Numbered from the stretch's first letter, positions 8,752-17,684 are shown. The stretch: DNA of 64,000 nt from Spongiihabitans sp963422685 (GCA_963422685.1 OY730442.1:1178001-1242000), one strand, 5' to 3'. The notes: generated by a model not told the origin, from the letters alone. Numbers and translations are program-made.

Positions 8752-9651
8752 TTATGGTTCGTTTGATTCAGGTTCTGATTCATCGGCAAACTGCTTGTCC
8801 GTGGCATGGTAATGCAGCGCAGAAATCTGCTCCGAGATGACGCCGATAAGGAAAATAATCAACCCGGCCAAAAGCAATACCGCGCCCATATTGGTGAATC
8901 GTTCCGCGGTGATATACGTGTATAAATAATAAAGTATTCCCGTTGTAAACAGCACCAGGCTGATCGGCAAAAACAGGCGCATGGGTGAAAACAGCACGCC
9001 GACTTTCAAAATAATCAGGCAGAAACGCAGGCCGTCCTTGCAGGGGTTGATTTTGCTGGTGCCCCTGCGTTTCTTCGCCGCAATCGGGATATAGGCAAGG
9101 GGGTACCCCGAACGTAAAAACGCCATGGTAATCGTGGTTGGATAAGAGAAGCCGTTGGGCAGCAGGTAGAGAAACTGCCTGAATTTCCCGGCGCGGACCG
9201 CTCTGAAACCCGAGGTCAGATCAGCGACAGCATGACCGGTCATTATTGACGCCAGCCGGTTATAAAAATTATTCGCCAGGCGGCGCAGCCATGAGGCCTG
9301 AGAGGCGGAACTCCTGGCGCCGACAACCATTGCATAATCCTGGCCCAGGGTTTCCAGCAATCGATCAATGTCGGATGGTGAGTGCTGGCCATCCGCATCC
9401 ATAAAAATCAATACTTCACCCGTGCCGGCGCGTGCGCCACTTTTGACGGCGGCGCCATTGCCCATTGAATACGGATGATTGATCACCGTATCGGCAAATT
9501 TTTCAGCCACCATCCGGGTCTGGTCCGTGGAGCCGTCATTGACCACAATCAGCTCCGCCTCCGGATGACAATTCCTGATGTCATGCAGCAAATCCGGCAA
9601 ACTTTCGACTTCGTTCCGGGCCGGCAGAATGATGCTGATGGATGATTTCAT
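8752..9651 (-). CDS. family 2 glycosyltransferase with C-terminal membrane helices
   Basis: An N-terminal GT-A domain begins ISIILPARNEVESLPDLL and contains VVNDGSTDQT and the DXD-like FMDADGQHSP. The arrangement is that of dolichyl- or polyprenyl-phosphate sugar transferases (DPM1/ArnC type). Two hydrophobic segments at the C-terminus (about residues 207-230 and 241-262) anchor it in the inner membrane. The predicted role is to load a sugar onto undecaprenyl phosphate for glycan or protein glycosylation. It is the first gene of the leftward polysaccharide transcription unit. The acceptor lipid and sugar are inferred from the family only. Confidence 0.8.
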   Translation of the reverse strand: MKSSISIILPARNEVESLPDLLHDIRNCHPEAELIVVNDGSTDQTRMVAEKFADTVINHPYSMGNGAAVKSGARAGTGEVLIFMDADGQHSPSDIDRLLETLGQDYAMVVGARSSASQASWLRRLANNFYNRLASIMTGHAVADLTSGFRAVRAGKFRQFLYLLPNGFSYPTTITMAFLRSGYPLAYIPIAAKKRRGTSKINPCKDGLRFCLIILKVGVLFSPMRLFLPISLVLFTTGILYYLYTYITAERFTNMGAVLLLAGLIIFLIGVISEQISALHYHATDKQFADESEPESNEP

Positions 9652-9872
9652 GTTGCGGTTATTTTATAAGCACTGCAATTTTCAGGATTAGACCACGGCA
9701 CAACCAGAGGGTAACTCAATATCCGGGTTTTCAGGATTTTTTCGTGACATGGGAAAATCCTGATGACCGGAATTTTCTGTCCAGGTGGGCAGACCCGCAG
9801 GACAGGCCTGAATAGGGCCGCGGCGGCTGGTGATATACTAAGGGCGGATAATCATGTAAATAGTAACAATAT

Positions 9873-9890
9873 TTGTCACTGGAGTGACAA
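9873..9890. promoter_or_regulatory. palindrome upstream of pilA, candidate enhancer (UAS)
   Basis: TTGTCACTGGAGTGACAA is a perfect 8-bp inverted repeat with a 2-bp centre, about 175 bp upstream of the pilA sigma-54 promoter. TGTC-containing repeats at this kind of distance are known to bind PilR, so an activator site is a reasonable inference. Binding itself is not shown by the sequence. Confidence 0.5.
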
Positions 9891-10056
9891 TTTTGGGTTT
9901 ACGCTGATTCAACCCGATAGAAAAATCGGCATAATCTCTGGTTGGCTGCGCTTTGGTGTGGCAGATAATGGCTGGGGGACAGCCGCGGCGCAGCTTTGTT
10001 GGAGTTTTTGTATGTTTTCATCCGGCTTGCATATTTTTTTGATAAAATTGGGATTT

Positions 10057-10072
10057 TGGCATGGTATTTGCT
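10057..10072 (+). promoter_or_regulatory. sigma-54 promoter of pilA
   Basis: The sequence TGGCATGGTATTTGCT matches the RpoN consensus, with GG at -24, GC at -12 and the required spacing. It would start transcription near 10083, leaving a leader of about 75 nt before the pilin ATG. Sigma-54 control of pilA by PilR is well established in Pseudomonas, Myxococcus and relatives. Confidence 0.8.
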
Positions 10073-10157
10073 TTATTGTGGGCATATAGTTGGAAACTTC
10101 CGGTCATTGCAGTCAAACAAATCAAAGTCGTTATAAATCAATTGAGGATTTTGCAAA

Positions 10158-10613
10158 ATGAACACAGCAAGTAAAAAACAATCGGGTTTTACCCTGGTTG
10201 AGTTAATGATCGTAGTCACCATCATCGGTATTCTGGCATCCATTGCGGTGCCGGCGTACCGCGACTACACCATCAGGGCCCGGGTGGCTGAATGCGCCTC
10301 GGTTTACGGCCCACTGAAAACTGCGGTTTCGATGTATTATTCTAACAATGCCGCTTTACCCGCTACACTTGCGGCGTTGGCAGAGAGCCAGCCGGTACCT
10401 AGTACCAAAACGTCGTATAAAGGAGACTATGTTTCCTTATTGGATGTTACGAAAGGCAGTGTAGACTGTACCCTGAAGGCCAATTCTGCGCTGGGTGATG
10501 CCTCTTCGGACAACGTATTTTTTAAGGCCTCTGCCTCGGGCGGGACGCTAAACTGGAGCGTGAAAACGGCTTCAAGTGACGTCCCGGATAAATACCTGCC
10601 CTCCCAGAATTAA
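10158..10613 (+). CDS. pilA: type IV pilin, major subunit-like
   Basis: A short positively charged leader, MNTASKKQSG, is followed by FTLVELMIVVTIIGILASIA, the conserved class III signal and assembly helix. PilD prepilin peptidase would cut after Gly10 and methylate Phe11, and Glu15 is the conserved mature Glu5. Two cysteines, in RVAEC and VDCTL, can form the C-terminal disulfide loop. The 151-residue length is normal for a type IVa pilin. A GAGGA ribosome-binding site lies about 10 nt upstream of the ATG. It has its own sigma-54 promoter and a strong terminator, so it is monocistronic. The pilS and pilR genes nearby are broken. Confidence 0.9.
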   Translation: MNTASKKQSGFTLVELMIVVTIIGILASIAVPAYRDYTIRARVAECASVYGPLKTAVSMYYSNNAALPATLAALAESQPVPSTKTSYKGDYVSLLDVTKGSVDCTLKANSALGDASSDNVFFKASASGGTLNWSVKTASSDVPDKYLPSQN

Positions 10614-10668
10614 CTGCCGGAGTTTGCTGCCTTTATAGAAAAAGCGGCTTATACCCAGCGGGTTATAT

Positions 10669-10703
10669 TCCCTGCGCCCGTTTGCGGCGCAGGGATTTTT
10701 TTT
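10669..10703 (+). terminator. rho-independent terminator of pilA
   Basis: A perfect 10-bp stem (TCCCTGCGCC with GGCGCAGGGA) encloses a 7-nt loop and is followed by eight T residues. It stands 56 bp after the pilA stop codon. Confidence 0.9.
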
Positions 10704-10816
10704 GCTCAGTTTTTTTGCTCAGGGAATTTCCGCATATTATTTTCAGGTACCCGGCGCACGATATACTCCACCCGTAAAATTCTGTAAAAACAGTGCGTTC
10801 AACCCGCGAATGCCGC

Positions 10817-12865
10817 ATGATAGATTATCCGCGCAGCGCCGCAACCACCCCGAACAAATTACTGCCGGTTTACCGCCGTTGTTGGCGCCGGCTTAGGCAG
10901 ACGGCCTGCAGCAGAGCAAAACTCGCCGCAAACGGGTTGTTTGTGGTGTGCCTGTTGGCCACCGTGGCGTTGTATTTCCCGGGCCTGGACGGAGGCTATG
11001 TTTTTGACGACACCCACGTTATCGAAAGCAATCCATTCATAAAGAGTCTGACCCGGGATTCTGTCTCGCTGATTCAGGCGGCCGATTCCTTTGCCGCCGG
11101 CGGGCGTGAATTGAGCATGTTGAGCTTCGCGCTCAATCACTATTTCTTCGGTGATTCGCCGTGGTGGTACAAGTTTGTCAACCTGCTCGTCCACTGTCTG
11201 AACGGGCTGGGTCTATTTTTTTTGTCCCGCCAGCTGCTCCATCGGGGCGGGGGATTTTCTGCGCATGGTGCCGGCGGCGCTGTTGGCGATTATCTGCCGC
11301 ATTACTTTGCGCTGGCCGTGGCCGCGTTGTGGCTGGTGCATCCGCTCAATCTGATTCCGGTGCTGTACGTCAGCCAGCGCATGACGCTGCTGTCTGCCTT
11401 TTTTGTCGTTTATGGGTTGATATTCTATATCTGGGCAAGAGGATTTATCGCCTCCAGATCGAGGAAGCTGGTGTATTTGCCGCTGGGGATTGCCGGCTTC
11501 ACCATTTTCGGCTTCAAGTGCAAGGAGAACGCGGTGCTGCTGCCATTTTATATCCTGATTCTGGAGTGGTTGCTACTCAAATTCAGGAACTATCGGCAGA
11601 CTTGTCCCACTGGCCCGCCCATCGACAAGGAAGTCGTCATCCTGTTTTGCCTGGGCGCCCTGGTGTTTTTTTCCGCGGTTGCCCATCTTTTTATCCAGGA
11701 CCCCGCCTGGGTTGCCAAGGGCTATGACCATCGCTATTTTTCCATGGGCGAGCGCGTATTGACCCAGTTCAGGGTGCTGGTTTTTTATATCGGTCAAATC
11801 CTCGCCCCGGCAAACAGCCGCCTTGGCCTGTGGCATGATGATTTCGGGCTTTCCACCGGTTTGTTGTCGCCGGTCACCACAATTTTCTCTTTGACCGCGC
11901 TGGCGGCCATGCTGGCGGCAGCGTTTTTTTGCATGAAAAAATGGCCCCTGCCGGCTTTTGGCATTCTCTGGTTTTTCGTTTCGCACAGCCTGGAATCCAC
12001 CGTGTTGTCGCTGGAACTGATGCACGAACACCGCAACTATCTCGCCAGTTTCGGCATACTGCTGGCGGTGACTGCGGTACTGGCCCGGGTTTTCGGTAAT
12101 AGCACGAAGACCCTGGTCACACTGGTCCTCGGCCTGTTCCTGGCGTTTGCGTTTGTCCTGCATCAACGGGCGGAAATCTGGTCGGACGATTTGGGCCGCG
12201 CCGAATACGCGGCCAGCCATCGGCCGGATTCGGCGGCGGCGCAGTACGAACTGGGAAAAATATATTATGAAGCCGTTCAGGACGGCGTCGAGGGCGCGGA
12301 GCAGGCGAGTTATCGGGCTGTGACCCGGTCGGCCGCGCATGATCCCTATACGATCATTGCAGAGCTGCTGCTGGTGCTGCTCAGCAGATATGAAAATATT
12401 GAATACCAGAGCCAGTGGCTGCGCACTGCAACAGATAAACTGCGACAGCATCCGTACATGGCGCCCTCGCAGTCAGCGCTGTCGGCATTTTATCGTTGTC
12501 TCAGAGACGGTCAGTGCATACTGCCGCCGACTGATGCGGCGCCTCTTTTTGACGCCGCATTCAATTCTGGAAACTATGTTCTGCTGACCACCGCTGCCGC
12601 TTACTACACCGACGTGGAGATTGATTATGAGCGGGCGGAGCAGGCCTTCAAACGGGCGCTGCACGATGGTACCGCGATAACCTGGGTAAACTATTTGAAT
12701 TTTTTGCTGTACAGGAAAAAATTTCAGCAGGGGTGCACGGTACATCAGCAGTTCGAGGAAAAATACCGCAACAATGAAATCGGCAGACTGGCCTTGTTCG
12801 TCAACGATGCGATTGTTTTCAAGGCGAAATTCGCAGACTGCAAAAACGGCGATCAGGGCCGTTGA
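10817..12865 (+). CDS. polytopic membrane protein with C-terminal TPR-like region, candidate pilin glycosyltransferase
   Basis: After a basic N-terminus there are about ten hydrophobic segments. A conserved-looking GYVFDDTHVIESNPFI follows the first helix, as in TMTC-like GT-C proteins. LWLVHPLNLIPVLYVSQRMT and LMEHRNYLAS-type loops also resemble O-mannosyltransferase-like membrane enzymes. The last 230 residues are soluble and helical with TPR-like repeats (AAQYELGKIYYEA, YERAEQAFKRAL). The position directly after pilA is where pilin glycosyltransferases such as TfpO/TfpW are encoded in other bacteria, so pilin glycosylation is a reasonable inference. I chose the ATG at 10817. A GTG at 10793 is also in frame. 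Its 3' end overlaps the converging pilR remnant. Confidence 0.6.
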   Translation: MIDYPRSAATTPNKLLPVYRRCWRRLRQTACSRAKLAANGLFVVCLLATVALYFPGLDGGYVFDDTHVIESNPFIKSLTRDSVSLIQAADSFAAGGRELSMLSFALNHYFFGDSPWWYKFVNLLVHCLNGLGLFFLSRQLLHRGGGFSAHGAGGAVGDYLPHYFALAVAALWLVHPLNLIPVLYVSQRMTLLSAFFVVYGLIFYIWARGFIASRSRKLVYLPLGIAGFTIFGFKCKENAVLLPFYILILEWLLLKFRNYRQTCPTGPPIDKEVVILFCLGALVFFSAVAHLFIQDPAWVAKGYDHRYFSMGERVLTQFRVLVFYIGQILAPANSRLGLWHDDFGLSTGLLSPVTTIFSLTALAAMLAAAFFCMKKWPLPAFGILWFFVSHSLESTVLSLELMHEHRNYLASFGILLAVTAVLARVFGNSTKTLVTLVLGLFLAFAFVLHQRAEIWSDDLGRAEYAASHRPDSAAAQYELGKIYYEAVQDGVEGAEQASYRAVTRSAAHDPYTIIAELLLVLLSRYENIEYQSQWLRTATDKLRQHPYMAPSQSALSAFYRCLRDGQCILPPTDAAPLFDAAFNSGNYVLLTTAAAYYTDVEIDYERAEQAFKRALHDGTAITWVNYLNFLLYRKKFQQGCTVHQQFEEKYRNNEIGRLALFVNDAIVFKAKFADCKNGDQGR

Positions 12866-14134
12866 ATTTGCAGCTTTTTAATCCGCGGTAACGCAGCGAC
12901 CGGAAGGATGTTCTCAGGGCATTGGCGGCAGCGGTAATATTGCCATTGGAATTCTGCAGCGCCCGGCGTATCCGCTCCGATTCAATCTGGCTGACGTGCT
13001 CGTCAATGGGCAGGTCTGAACCGGATAGCGCCGAGTCGGCGGATGCGGCATTAATTCCCGGCGGATTAATATTCTCTCCGGCGATATTTACCCTGGTAAT
13101 GATATTGTTTTCATTCAGGGCCATGGCGCGCTCCAGTATGTTTTCCAGCTCGCTGACATTGCCCGGATAGGGATAGTTTTCAAGCGCTTCCAGGGCATCT
13201 TCATGGAGAGCCGGAAGCGTTGTCTGGTTATCGCGGGCCAGTTTCCCGATAAGATAATGCGCCAGGAGCGGAATATCGGATTTTCGCTGCCGCAGCGGCG
13301 GTGCCAGTATGAGAATCACATTGATACGATAATAGAAATCTTCTCTGAACTGACCTGCTGCCATCATCTCCAGCAGATTTTTGTGCGTGGCGCTGATTAT
13401 GCGAACATCAATTGGCCTTTCCATGGCGTCGCCCATCGCCCTGATTTTTTCTCCTGAATCGCTCGCAGCAACTTTACCTGCAATTCCGGCGGCAGTTCGC
13501 CAATTTCGTCGAGAAACAATGTGCCGCCGCTGGCCGCCTGAAACAAACCTTCGGTGTCGCGATATGCGCCGGTAAAACTGCCTTTCCTGTGGCCGAAAAA
13601 CTCGCTTTCCATCAACTCCCGCGGAATCGCCCCACAGTTCACCGCGACAAACGGGCAGGTGCTTCTCGGCCCGCTGTCGTGAATCAGGCGGGCAATTACT
13701 TCTTTACCGGTTCCGGTCTCTCCGCTGATTATGAACCGGCGCCTGGTTACGGGCTACTTTAGCGATAAATTTTTTATCGGCCCGGACTCGTCCAGCAGGA
13801 CTTGTGACGCCGCTTTTGCGGTTTGCGGGGGCTGTTCAGATTTTACCCGCAATGCGATTTTAACCATGCGTTCCAGTTGGTCAATTTCGACAGGCTTGGA
13901 AACGTAGTCAAATGCGCCCGGTTTTAACGCTTTCACCGCAGTGCGGGGGTCGCCGAAAGCGGTAATAACCGCGACCGGTGTAGCGCTGTATTTGCTCTGC
14001 ACCAGTTTGACGATGGATTTGATATCCGGCGCCTTGACCGACTCCACCCCCATGCGCCGCAGCGAAATTGCCGGCAATGAAAGCAGGTCAGGCTCATCGT
14101 CAATAATCAATGCAACCGGTTTGTATGACGTCAT
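12853..14134 (-). pseudogene. pilR: pilR, sigma-54 response regulator, frameshifted and deleted
   Basis: The pieces of a PilR protein are all in order on the minus strand but in different frames. The receiver begins ALIIDDEPDLLSLP and ends AFDYVSKPVEID, but it lacks the strand with the phosphoacceptor aspartate: SVKAPDI runs straight into KSIVKLVQ. After a stop near 13757 the AAA+ domain continues in another frame with Walker A GETGTGKE, the sigma-54 contact GSFTGA and Walker B LFLDEIGELP. It shifts again after LLRAIQEK near 13440, into RPIDVRIISATHKNLLEM. A last shift precedes the C-terminal helix-turn-helix, whose restored end would be RYR then IKKLQIQRP. At least four frame breaks plus an internal deletion make a functional regulator very unlikely. 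Confidence 0.85.
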
Positions 14135-14903
14135 CGGCTTGTCTCCAGCAGCATAAATGATATGCGAAAACCATGTTTTTCCGCATCACTGAAATATTCC
14201 ATGTCCGCACCATTCAAAACACAATATTCCTTCGACCGATACAACCCGAGCCCGGTGCTGCCGGGCTGTGTGGTATAGAACGGCTCGAACAGTTTTTCGG
14301 CGTGGTGCTCTGCAATGGCGGCGCCGTTATTTATAACGTCCAGAAATGCAACGGCTTTTTCAGCGCGGCCCGTTTCTCCAACACGGATTGCACCACTCGT
14401 GTATTTTGTGCGATTTGACTCACCACCAGAACAGTGGTGAACAATCCCAGGGCAATGAGCGCGGTGAGATAAAACTGATCCAGTGCCGCATCGCCTGCAA
14501 TGAGTTCCAGTATGCTGGAGAGGGAGGCATAGCCGAGCGCCGTGCGGGTCTGGAACATGACGGCGGTTGCAGCAATCGTGGTGATACAAAAGATGACAAT
14601 GTTGCCGTCGTGCAGTTGCTGCGAATAGGTCAGCACGCCGATAAAAACGATGTCCAGCAGAAATAAAGCATGGGCCTGGATATGGACGGCCGGAGCCTGT
14701 CGTTTGATACTGACCAGGGCGAGGACAGAAACCAGAACAAACCCCGCAATGGCGAAAACCAGCACAGGGTTTTTGCCGCCGACGGTGTAGTAGTCGAAAT
14801 TCGGCGAAATTATCGCCACCAGCACCAGTGCTAGGGTGAATCGATACAGGTTGTAGTAAAAAAGTAGTTTCCAGCCTTCGTCACCGCTCCATACGTTGGC
14901 CAC
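14131..14903 (-). pseudogene. pilS: pilS, sensor histidine kinase with the catalytic core deleted
   Basis: One frame encodes the N-terminal membrane domain of PilS (GWKLLFYYNLYRFTLALVLV, then several hydrophobic segments ending at SQIAQNTRVVQSVLEKRA). The other frame, joined near 14340, encodes the end of the HATPase domain (HAEKLFEPFYTTQPGSTGLGLY). Everything between is gone: PAS region, phosphorylated His box and N box, about 280 residues relative to a normal PilS of about 530. The usual DNGPGI box reads NNGAAI. It overlaps the pilR start by 4 bp, as in intact pilSR operons. It cannot act as a kinase. Confidence 0.85.
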
Positions 14904-14944
14904 CCGAACAAACCGGAATTTGCTGTCAGCGGAACCCAAACCGG

Positions 14945-15685
14945 CTATTTTGCAGTAAAACTGCTTCTGGCGACCGCCCACACGCTGACCCGCTTCACCC
15001 CCGCCGCAATCAGGCTGGCCGCCGCCGCATTCACGGTGCTGCCGCTGGTGACCACATCGTCAAGCAGCGCCACATGGCGATGGTTCCCGGGGTTTTTCAC
15101 TGCAAAGGCATTTTTCACATTCTTTGCGCGCATTTTTTCGCTCAATCCGACCTGTGTCACGGTATTTTTTACACGCTTGATTATGGCGTGCCCGGTTGGC
15201 ACGCCAAGTATTCTACCGGCTATGCGGGAAATTTCCGATGACTGGTTGAATCCACGCTGCCGGATTCTTTGTCGATGCAATGGTATGGGAATAATCGTAT
15301 CGGGCAGCGCGGACGGGTTTTTCATTACCCACAGCGACAGCATTTTGGCCATGGATACCGCATAATGCAGCTGGTCTGAATACTTCAGTGCCTTGATATG
15401 ATCGGAAACCGGGGGTTGATATCGAAACGGAATAATTGAGTGGCCGTACATCGGAGGATTGGTCTGGCAGCGGCCGCATATTCCGGGAATATTCAAATGT
15501 ACGCTGCATATCTCGCAGCAGCAATCCATCCAGGGTAGTAATTTTTGACAGTTGATGCAGAATCCCAGGCTGCTTGGGCAGGCGCACAATGCGCATTTCT
15601 CAGGCAGAAAATAATCCAGCGGCATTGTGAAAACCGAGTTCAGCCGCTTGACCCCAGGCATTCTTGATTTAATTGGATTTTCCAT
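14945..15685 (-). CDS. comF: ComF family phosphoribosyltransferase-like protein
   Basis: An N-terminal zinc-ribbon-like cysteine region (CALCACPSSLGFCINC, then CEICSVHL and CGRC) is followed by a type I phosphoribosyltransferase domain. Its PRPP-loop-like segment is VALLDDVVTSGSTVNAAA. IIPIPLHRQRIRQRGFNQS is a family hallmark. ComF proteins are needed for DNA uptake during natural transformation, in the cytoplasm near the ComFA helicase, although their reaction is not settled. The 246-residue length is normal. The likely start could be the internal Met at MPLDYF. In many gammaproteobacteria comF is divergent from the bio operon, and here a bioC-like remnant lies on the other side. Confidence 0.88.
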   Translation of the reverse strand: MENPIKSRMPGVKRLNSVFTMPLDYFLPEKCALCACPSSLGFCINCQKLLPWMDCCCEICSVHLNIPGICGRCQTNPPMYGHSIIPFRYQPPVSDHIKALKYSDQLHYAVSMAKMLSLWVMKNPSALPDTIIPIPLHRQRIRQRGFNQSSEISRIAGRILGVPTGHAIIKRVKNTVTQVGLSEKMRAKNVKNAFAVKNPGNHRHVALLDDVVTSGSTVNAAAASLIAAGVKRVSVWAVARSSFTAK

Positions 15686-15700
15686 AATCGGTGCGCACTA

Positions 15701-16474
15701 TTGGAACTTGATCCTGGACAAATCGCAAGACTTCGCAACAGAAAATCTGCTCAACCGGGCGCGATGGACTATTTGTTATCACCAATACGGCGTGAACTCG
15801 AAGCCCGGGTCGGTACGGCCAATGCCAGCTTCATGGATTTTCTGGTCATCGATTTCGCAAACAGCGATTTGCTGCAGGACAACCCGGGCGTTCAGTGCTG
15901 TTCTTTGCTGGGGTCCGGCGCGTCCGTATCAAAGCCCCGGGACGATTTTGACCTCCAGGATCAATCCTTTGATTGCGTGGTTGTCAATCTGCAATCATCC
16001 TGGCTTTCGTTTGAAGAACTGATTGCCCGGGTAAGACGGCTATTGCGTCCCGGCGGAGTGCTGTATTTTTCAGCCTTTGGCCCGGATACGCTGAGCGAGC
16101 TTCGATACGCCTGGGCAAAAGCGGATGATTTTATCCATGTACATCCGTTTGTTGATATGCACCATCTGGGGGATGCGCTGTTACAGGCCGGATTCACCAA
16201 ACCCGTGGTTGATGCAGATTGGGTTAATGTGGATTATCCGAACGTTGACGCCCTGTTCGAAGATTTGCAACAACAAGGGTTTACCAATATTCATTCACGC
16301 CGGCGCAAGACGCTCACCGGCAAACATCGCTTCGCAAGATTTAAACAAGCGCTGAAACAGGCGGCCACAACCGGCGAGCGCATGAACATCACCTTTGAAA
16401 TTATTTATGGATTTGCCGGATTGCCCAACCCGTCCGGCGGGTCGATTCGGGTGCGGCCTCCGCGTCTTCCTTAG
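15701..16474 (+). pseudogene. bioC: BioC-like malonyl-ACP methyltransferase, SAM motif missing
   Basis: The middle and C-terminal parts match BioC: SFDCVVVNLQSSWL, RVRRLLRPGGVLYFSAFGPD, LSELRYAW, FVDMHHLGDALLQAGF, VDYPNVDALFEDL and ITFEIIYG. The N-terminal part between RRELEARV and SFDC is only about 45 residues. It contains no VLDLGxGxG motif I, where family members have about 80 residues with the SAM-binding loop. The frame starts at TTG. BioC methylates malonyl-ACP to start pimelate synthesis for biotin. The missing motif suggests loss of function. It may be the survivor of a bioBFHCD operon next to comF. An alternative is a divergent intact methyltransferase-like protein, so pseudogene status is not certain. 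Confidence 0.6.
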
Positions 16475-16814
16475 ATGTAATTGGTTCAGGATTATGCTGT
16501 ATCAAACCGACCACCGAACCGGATAAAACTTGATTGTTGGACATTAATGGATGGGCATCGCGACCACGCATTAGAGGTTCCTTAACAATAAATTAGAGGA
16601 AAACAATATCAACAGCTCGGTACGCTATCTACCCGAATCTTGCGGTGTTGGTCGGGGCTATGTTTTTCCTGGTAACTTCCATTCTTAACGTCTGGTATGT
16701 GGAAAAATTGGGTGTTGATTGAGCTGTCTCCAAAGCGTGAGTCACACCGCTAACTGTCTTGGAACTCAACTGCTGCAAAAGGGAACCCTTTTACTGCAGC
16801 CTAGTTGGCTATTT
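16475..16814. other. intergenic region with a 38-codon membrane ORF lacking ATG
   Basis: From 16606 to 16722 on the plus strand is an open frame reading STARYAIYPNLAVLVG, then a hydrophobic helix and WYVEKLGVD. It is preceded by a GAGGA site but starts at ATA; the first ATG in frame is internal. A hairpin with arms CTGCAAAAGGG and CCCTTTTACTGCAG lies at about 16772-16799, at the 3' side of the hxlR gene. Nothing else is recognisable here. Confidence 0.35.
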
Positions 16815-17171
16815 TCAACGAGCTGAAAAATCTCGCCGAGATTTTTCTACAGCCTCAGAATGAGTCTCTTGCCACGCCTTTATCGCAAGATAAATGGGTT
16901 TCAGGGTTCTACCTAATGGACTCACGGAATATTCAACTCTCGGCGGGATTTCCGGATAATGCTCTCGAATGACAAGTCCGTCTTTTTCTAATTCACGCAA
17001 TTGCAAGGTCAGCATCCGTTGCGAAATGCCTGGTATGCGCTTTTTCAGTGTATTAAACCGACACGGCTCATCGGCCAGATAATGGAGAATAGAAGGTTTC
17101 CATTTAGCAGCAAAGATTTTGATAGTCTCTTCGAGAGGGCAGGATAGATCAGGAGCTTCCTTTGATGCCAT
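16815..17171 (-). CDS. HxlR-family winged-helix transcriptional regulator
   Basis: The 118-residue protein contains the HxlR signature: CPLEETIKIFAAKWKPSIL (N-terminal helix and cysteine), FNTLKKRIPGISQRMLTLQLRELEKDGL (recognition helix) and the wing VEYSVSPLGRTL. These regulators bind palindromic operators as dimers and often sense redox or quinone stress through the N-terminal cysteine. It is divergent from a small monooxygenase gene. The interval between them contains related repeats, so it probably controls that gene and its own. The gene is AT-richer than its neighbours. Confidence 0.88.
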   Translation of the reverse strand: MASKEAPDLSCPLEETIKIFAAKWKPSILHYLADEPCRFNTLKKRIPGISQRMLTLQLRELEKDGLVIREHYPEIPPRVEYSVSPLGRTLKPIYLAIKAWQETHSEAVEKSRRDFSAR

Positions 17172-17175
17172 AAAA

Positions 17176-17264
17176 TATATACCAAGTATAAAAAATGTGC
17201 CTAGTTGTATCTCGGTACTAACTTAGGTAAATTGGGCCAACCACATATCCGTATACCAACTAGG
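17176..17264. promoter_or_regulatory. repeats in the hxlR/monooxygenase interval, candidate operators
   Basis: CCTAGTTGTAT at 17200-17210 and GTATACCAACTAGG at 17251-17264 are inverted copies. A partial third copy, TATATACCAAGTATA, lies at 17176-17190 next to the hxlR start. They cover the region where both divergent promoters must lie. Binding by the HxlR protein is inferred from position and symmetry. Confidence 0.5.
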
Positions 17265-17275
17265 AGATCAGAAGC

Positions 17276-17644
17276 ATGGTTGAAATACAAGAAATGGGCA
17301 AGGCTACTACATTTTTTGAGCAATTAGAAAAGTCGGCTGGACCAATTGAAGTCATCAACAAGATATCTGTTAACCCAGATGAATCGGAAGCATTAGTTCG
17401 CGCATGGACAGATGACTTTAATATTATGAGGAAACAGCCTGGCTATATTTCTATGCAACTATACGGAGGCATCGGAGAAAGTGGGGTATATCTTAATTGC
17501 TCCGTGTGGGAGTCTGTAGAAGATATCAAGCGAGCCTTTCAGAGACCCGAATTTCAGGAAACACTCAATAATTATCCGCCCAGTGCTGTAGCTTCACCAC
17601 ATATCTTTGAGAAGATGGCGATCCCAGGGTGTTGTGTCGCGTAA
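17276..17644 (+). CDS. antibiotic biosynthesis monooxygenase (ABM) domain protein
   Basis: This small ferredoxin-like alpha/beta protein of 122 residues has the ABM pattern: EVINKISVNPDESEALVRAWTDD, then MRKQPGYISMQLY, then LNCSVWESVEDIKRAFQRPEF. Proteins of this kind oxidise quinones or aromatic compounds, or open haem, without a classical cofactor. The ATG is preceded by a good AGGAG-type site. It is the first gene of a short rightward pair with nnrU and faces the HxlR regulator. The substrate is unknown. A quinone-stress role is possible because HxlR/ABM pairs occur in such responses. Confidence 0.75.
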   Translation: MVEIQEMGKATTFFEQLEKSAGPIEVINKISVNPDESEALVRAWTDDFNIMRKQPGYISMQLYGGIGESGVYLNCSVWESVEDIKRAFQRPEFQETLNNYPPSAVASPHIFEKMAIPGCCVA

Positions 17645-17684
17645 TGAACTGAGAAACGAACGCTACAAAGAGTAAAAACCGACT

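Noticed and set aside
11573..12451. 292-codon minus-strand frame inside the large membrane gene
   Set aside because: It is the complement of an intact, domain-bearing gene; repeated RQ/GQ composition is typical of GC-rich shadow frames.
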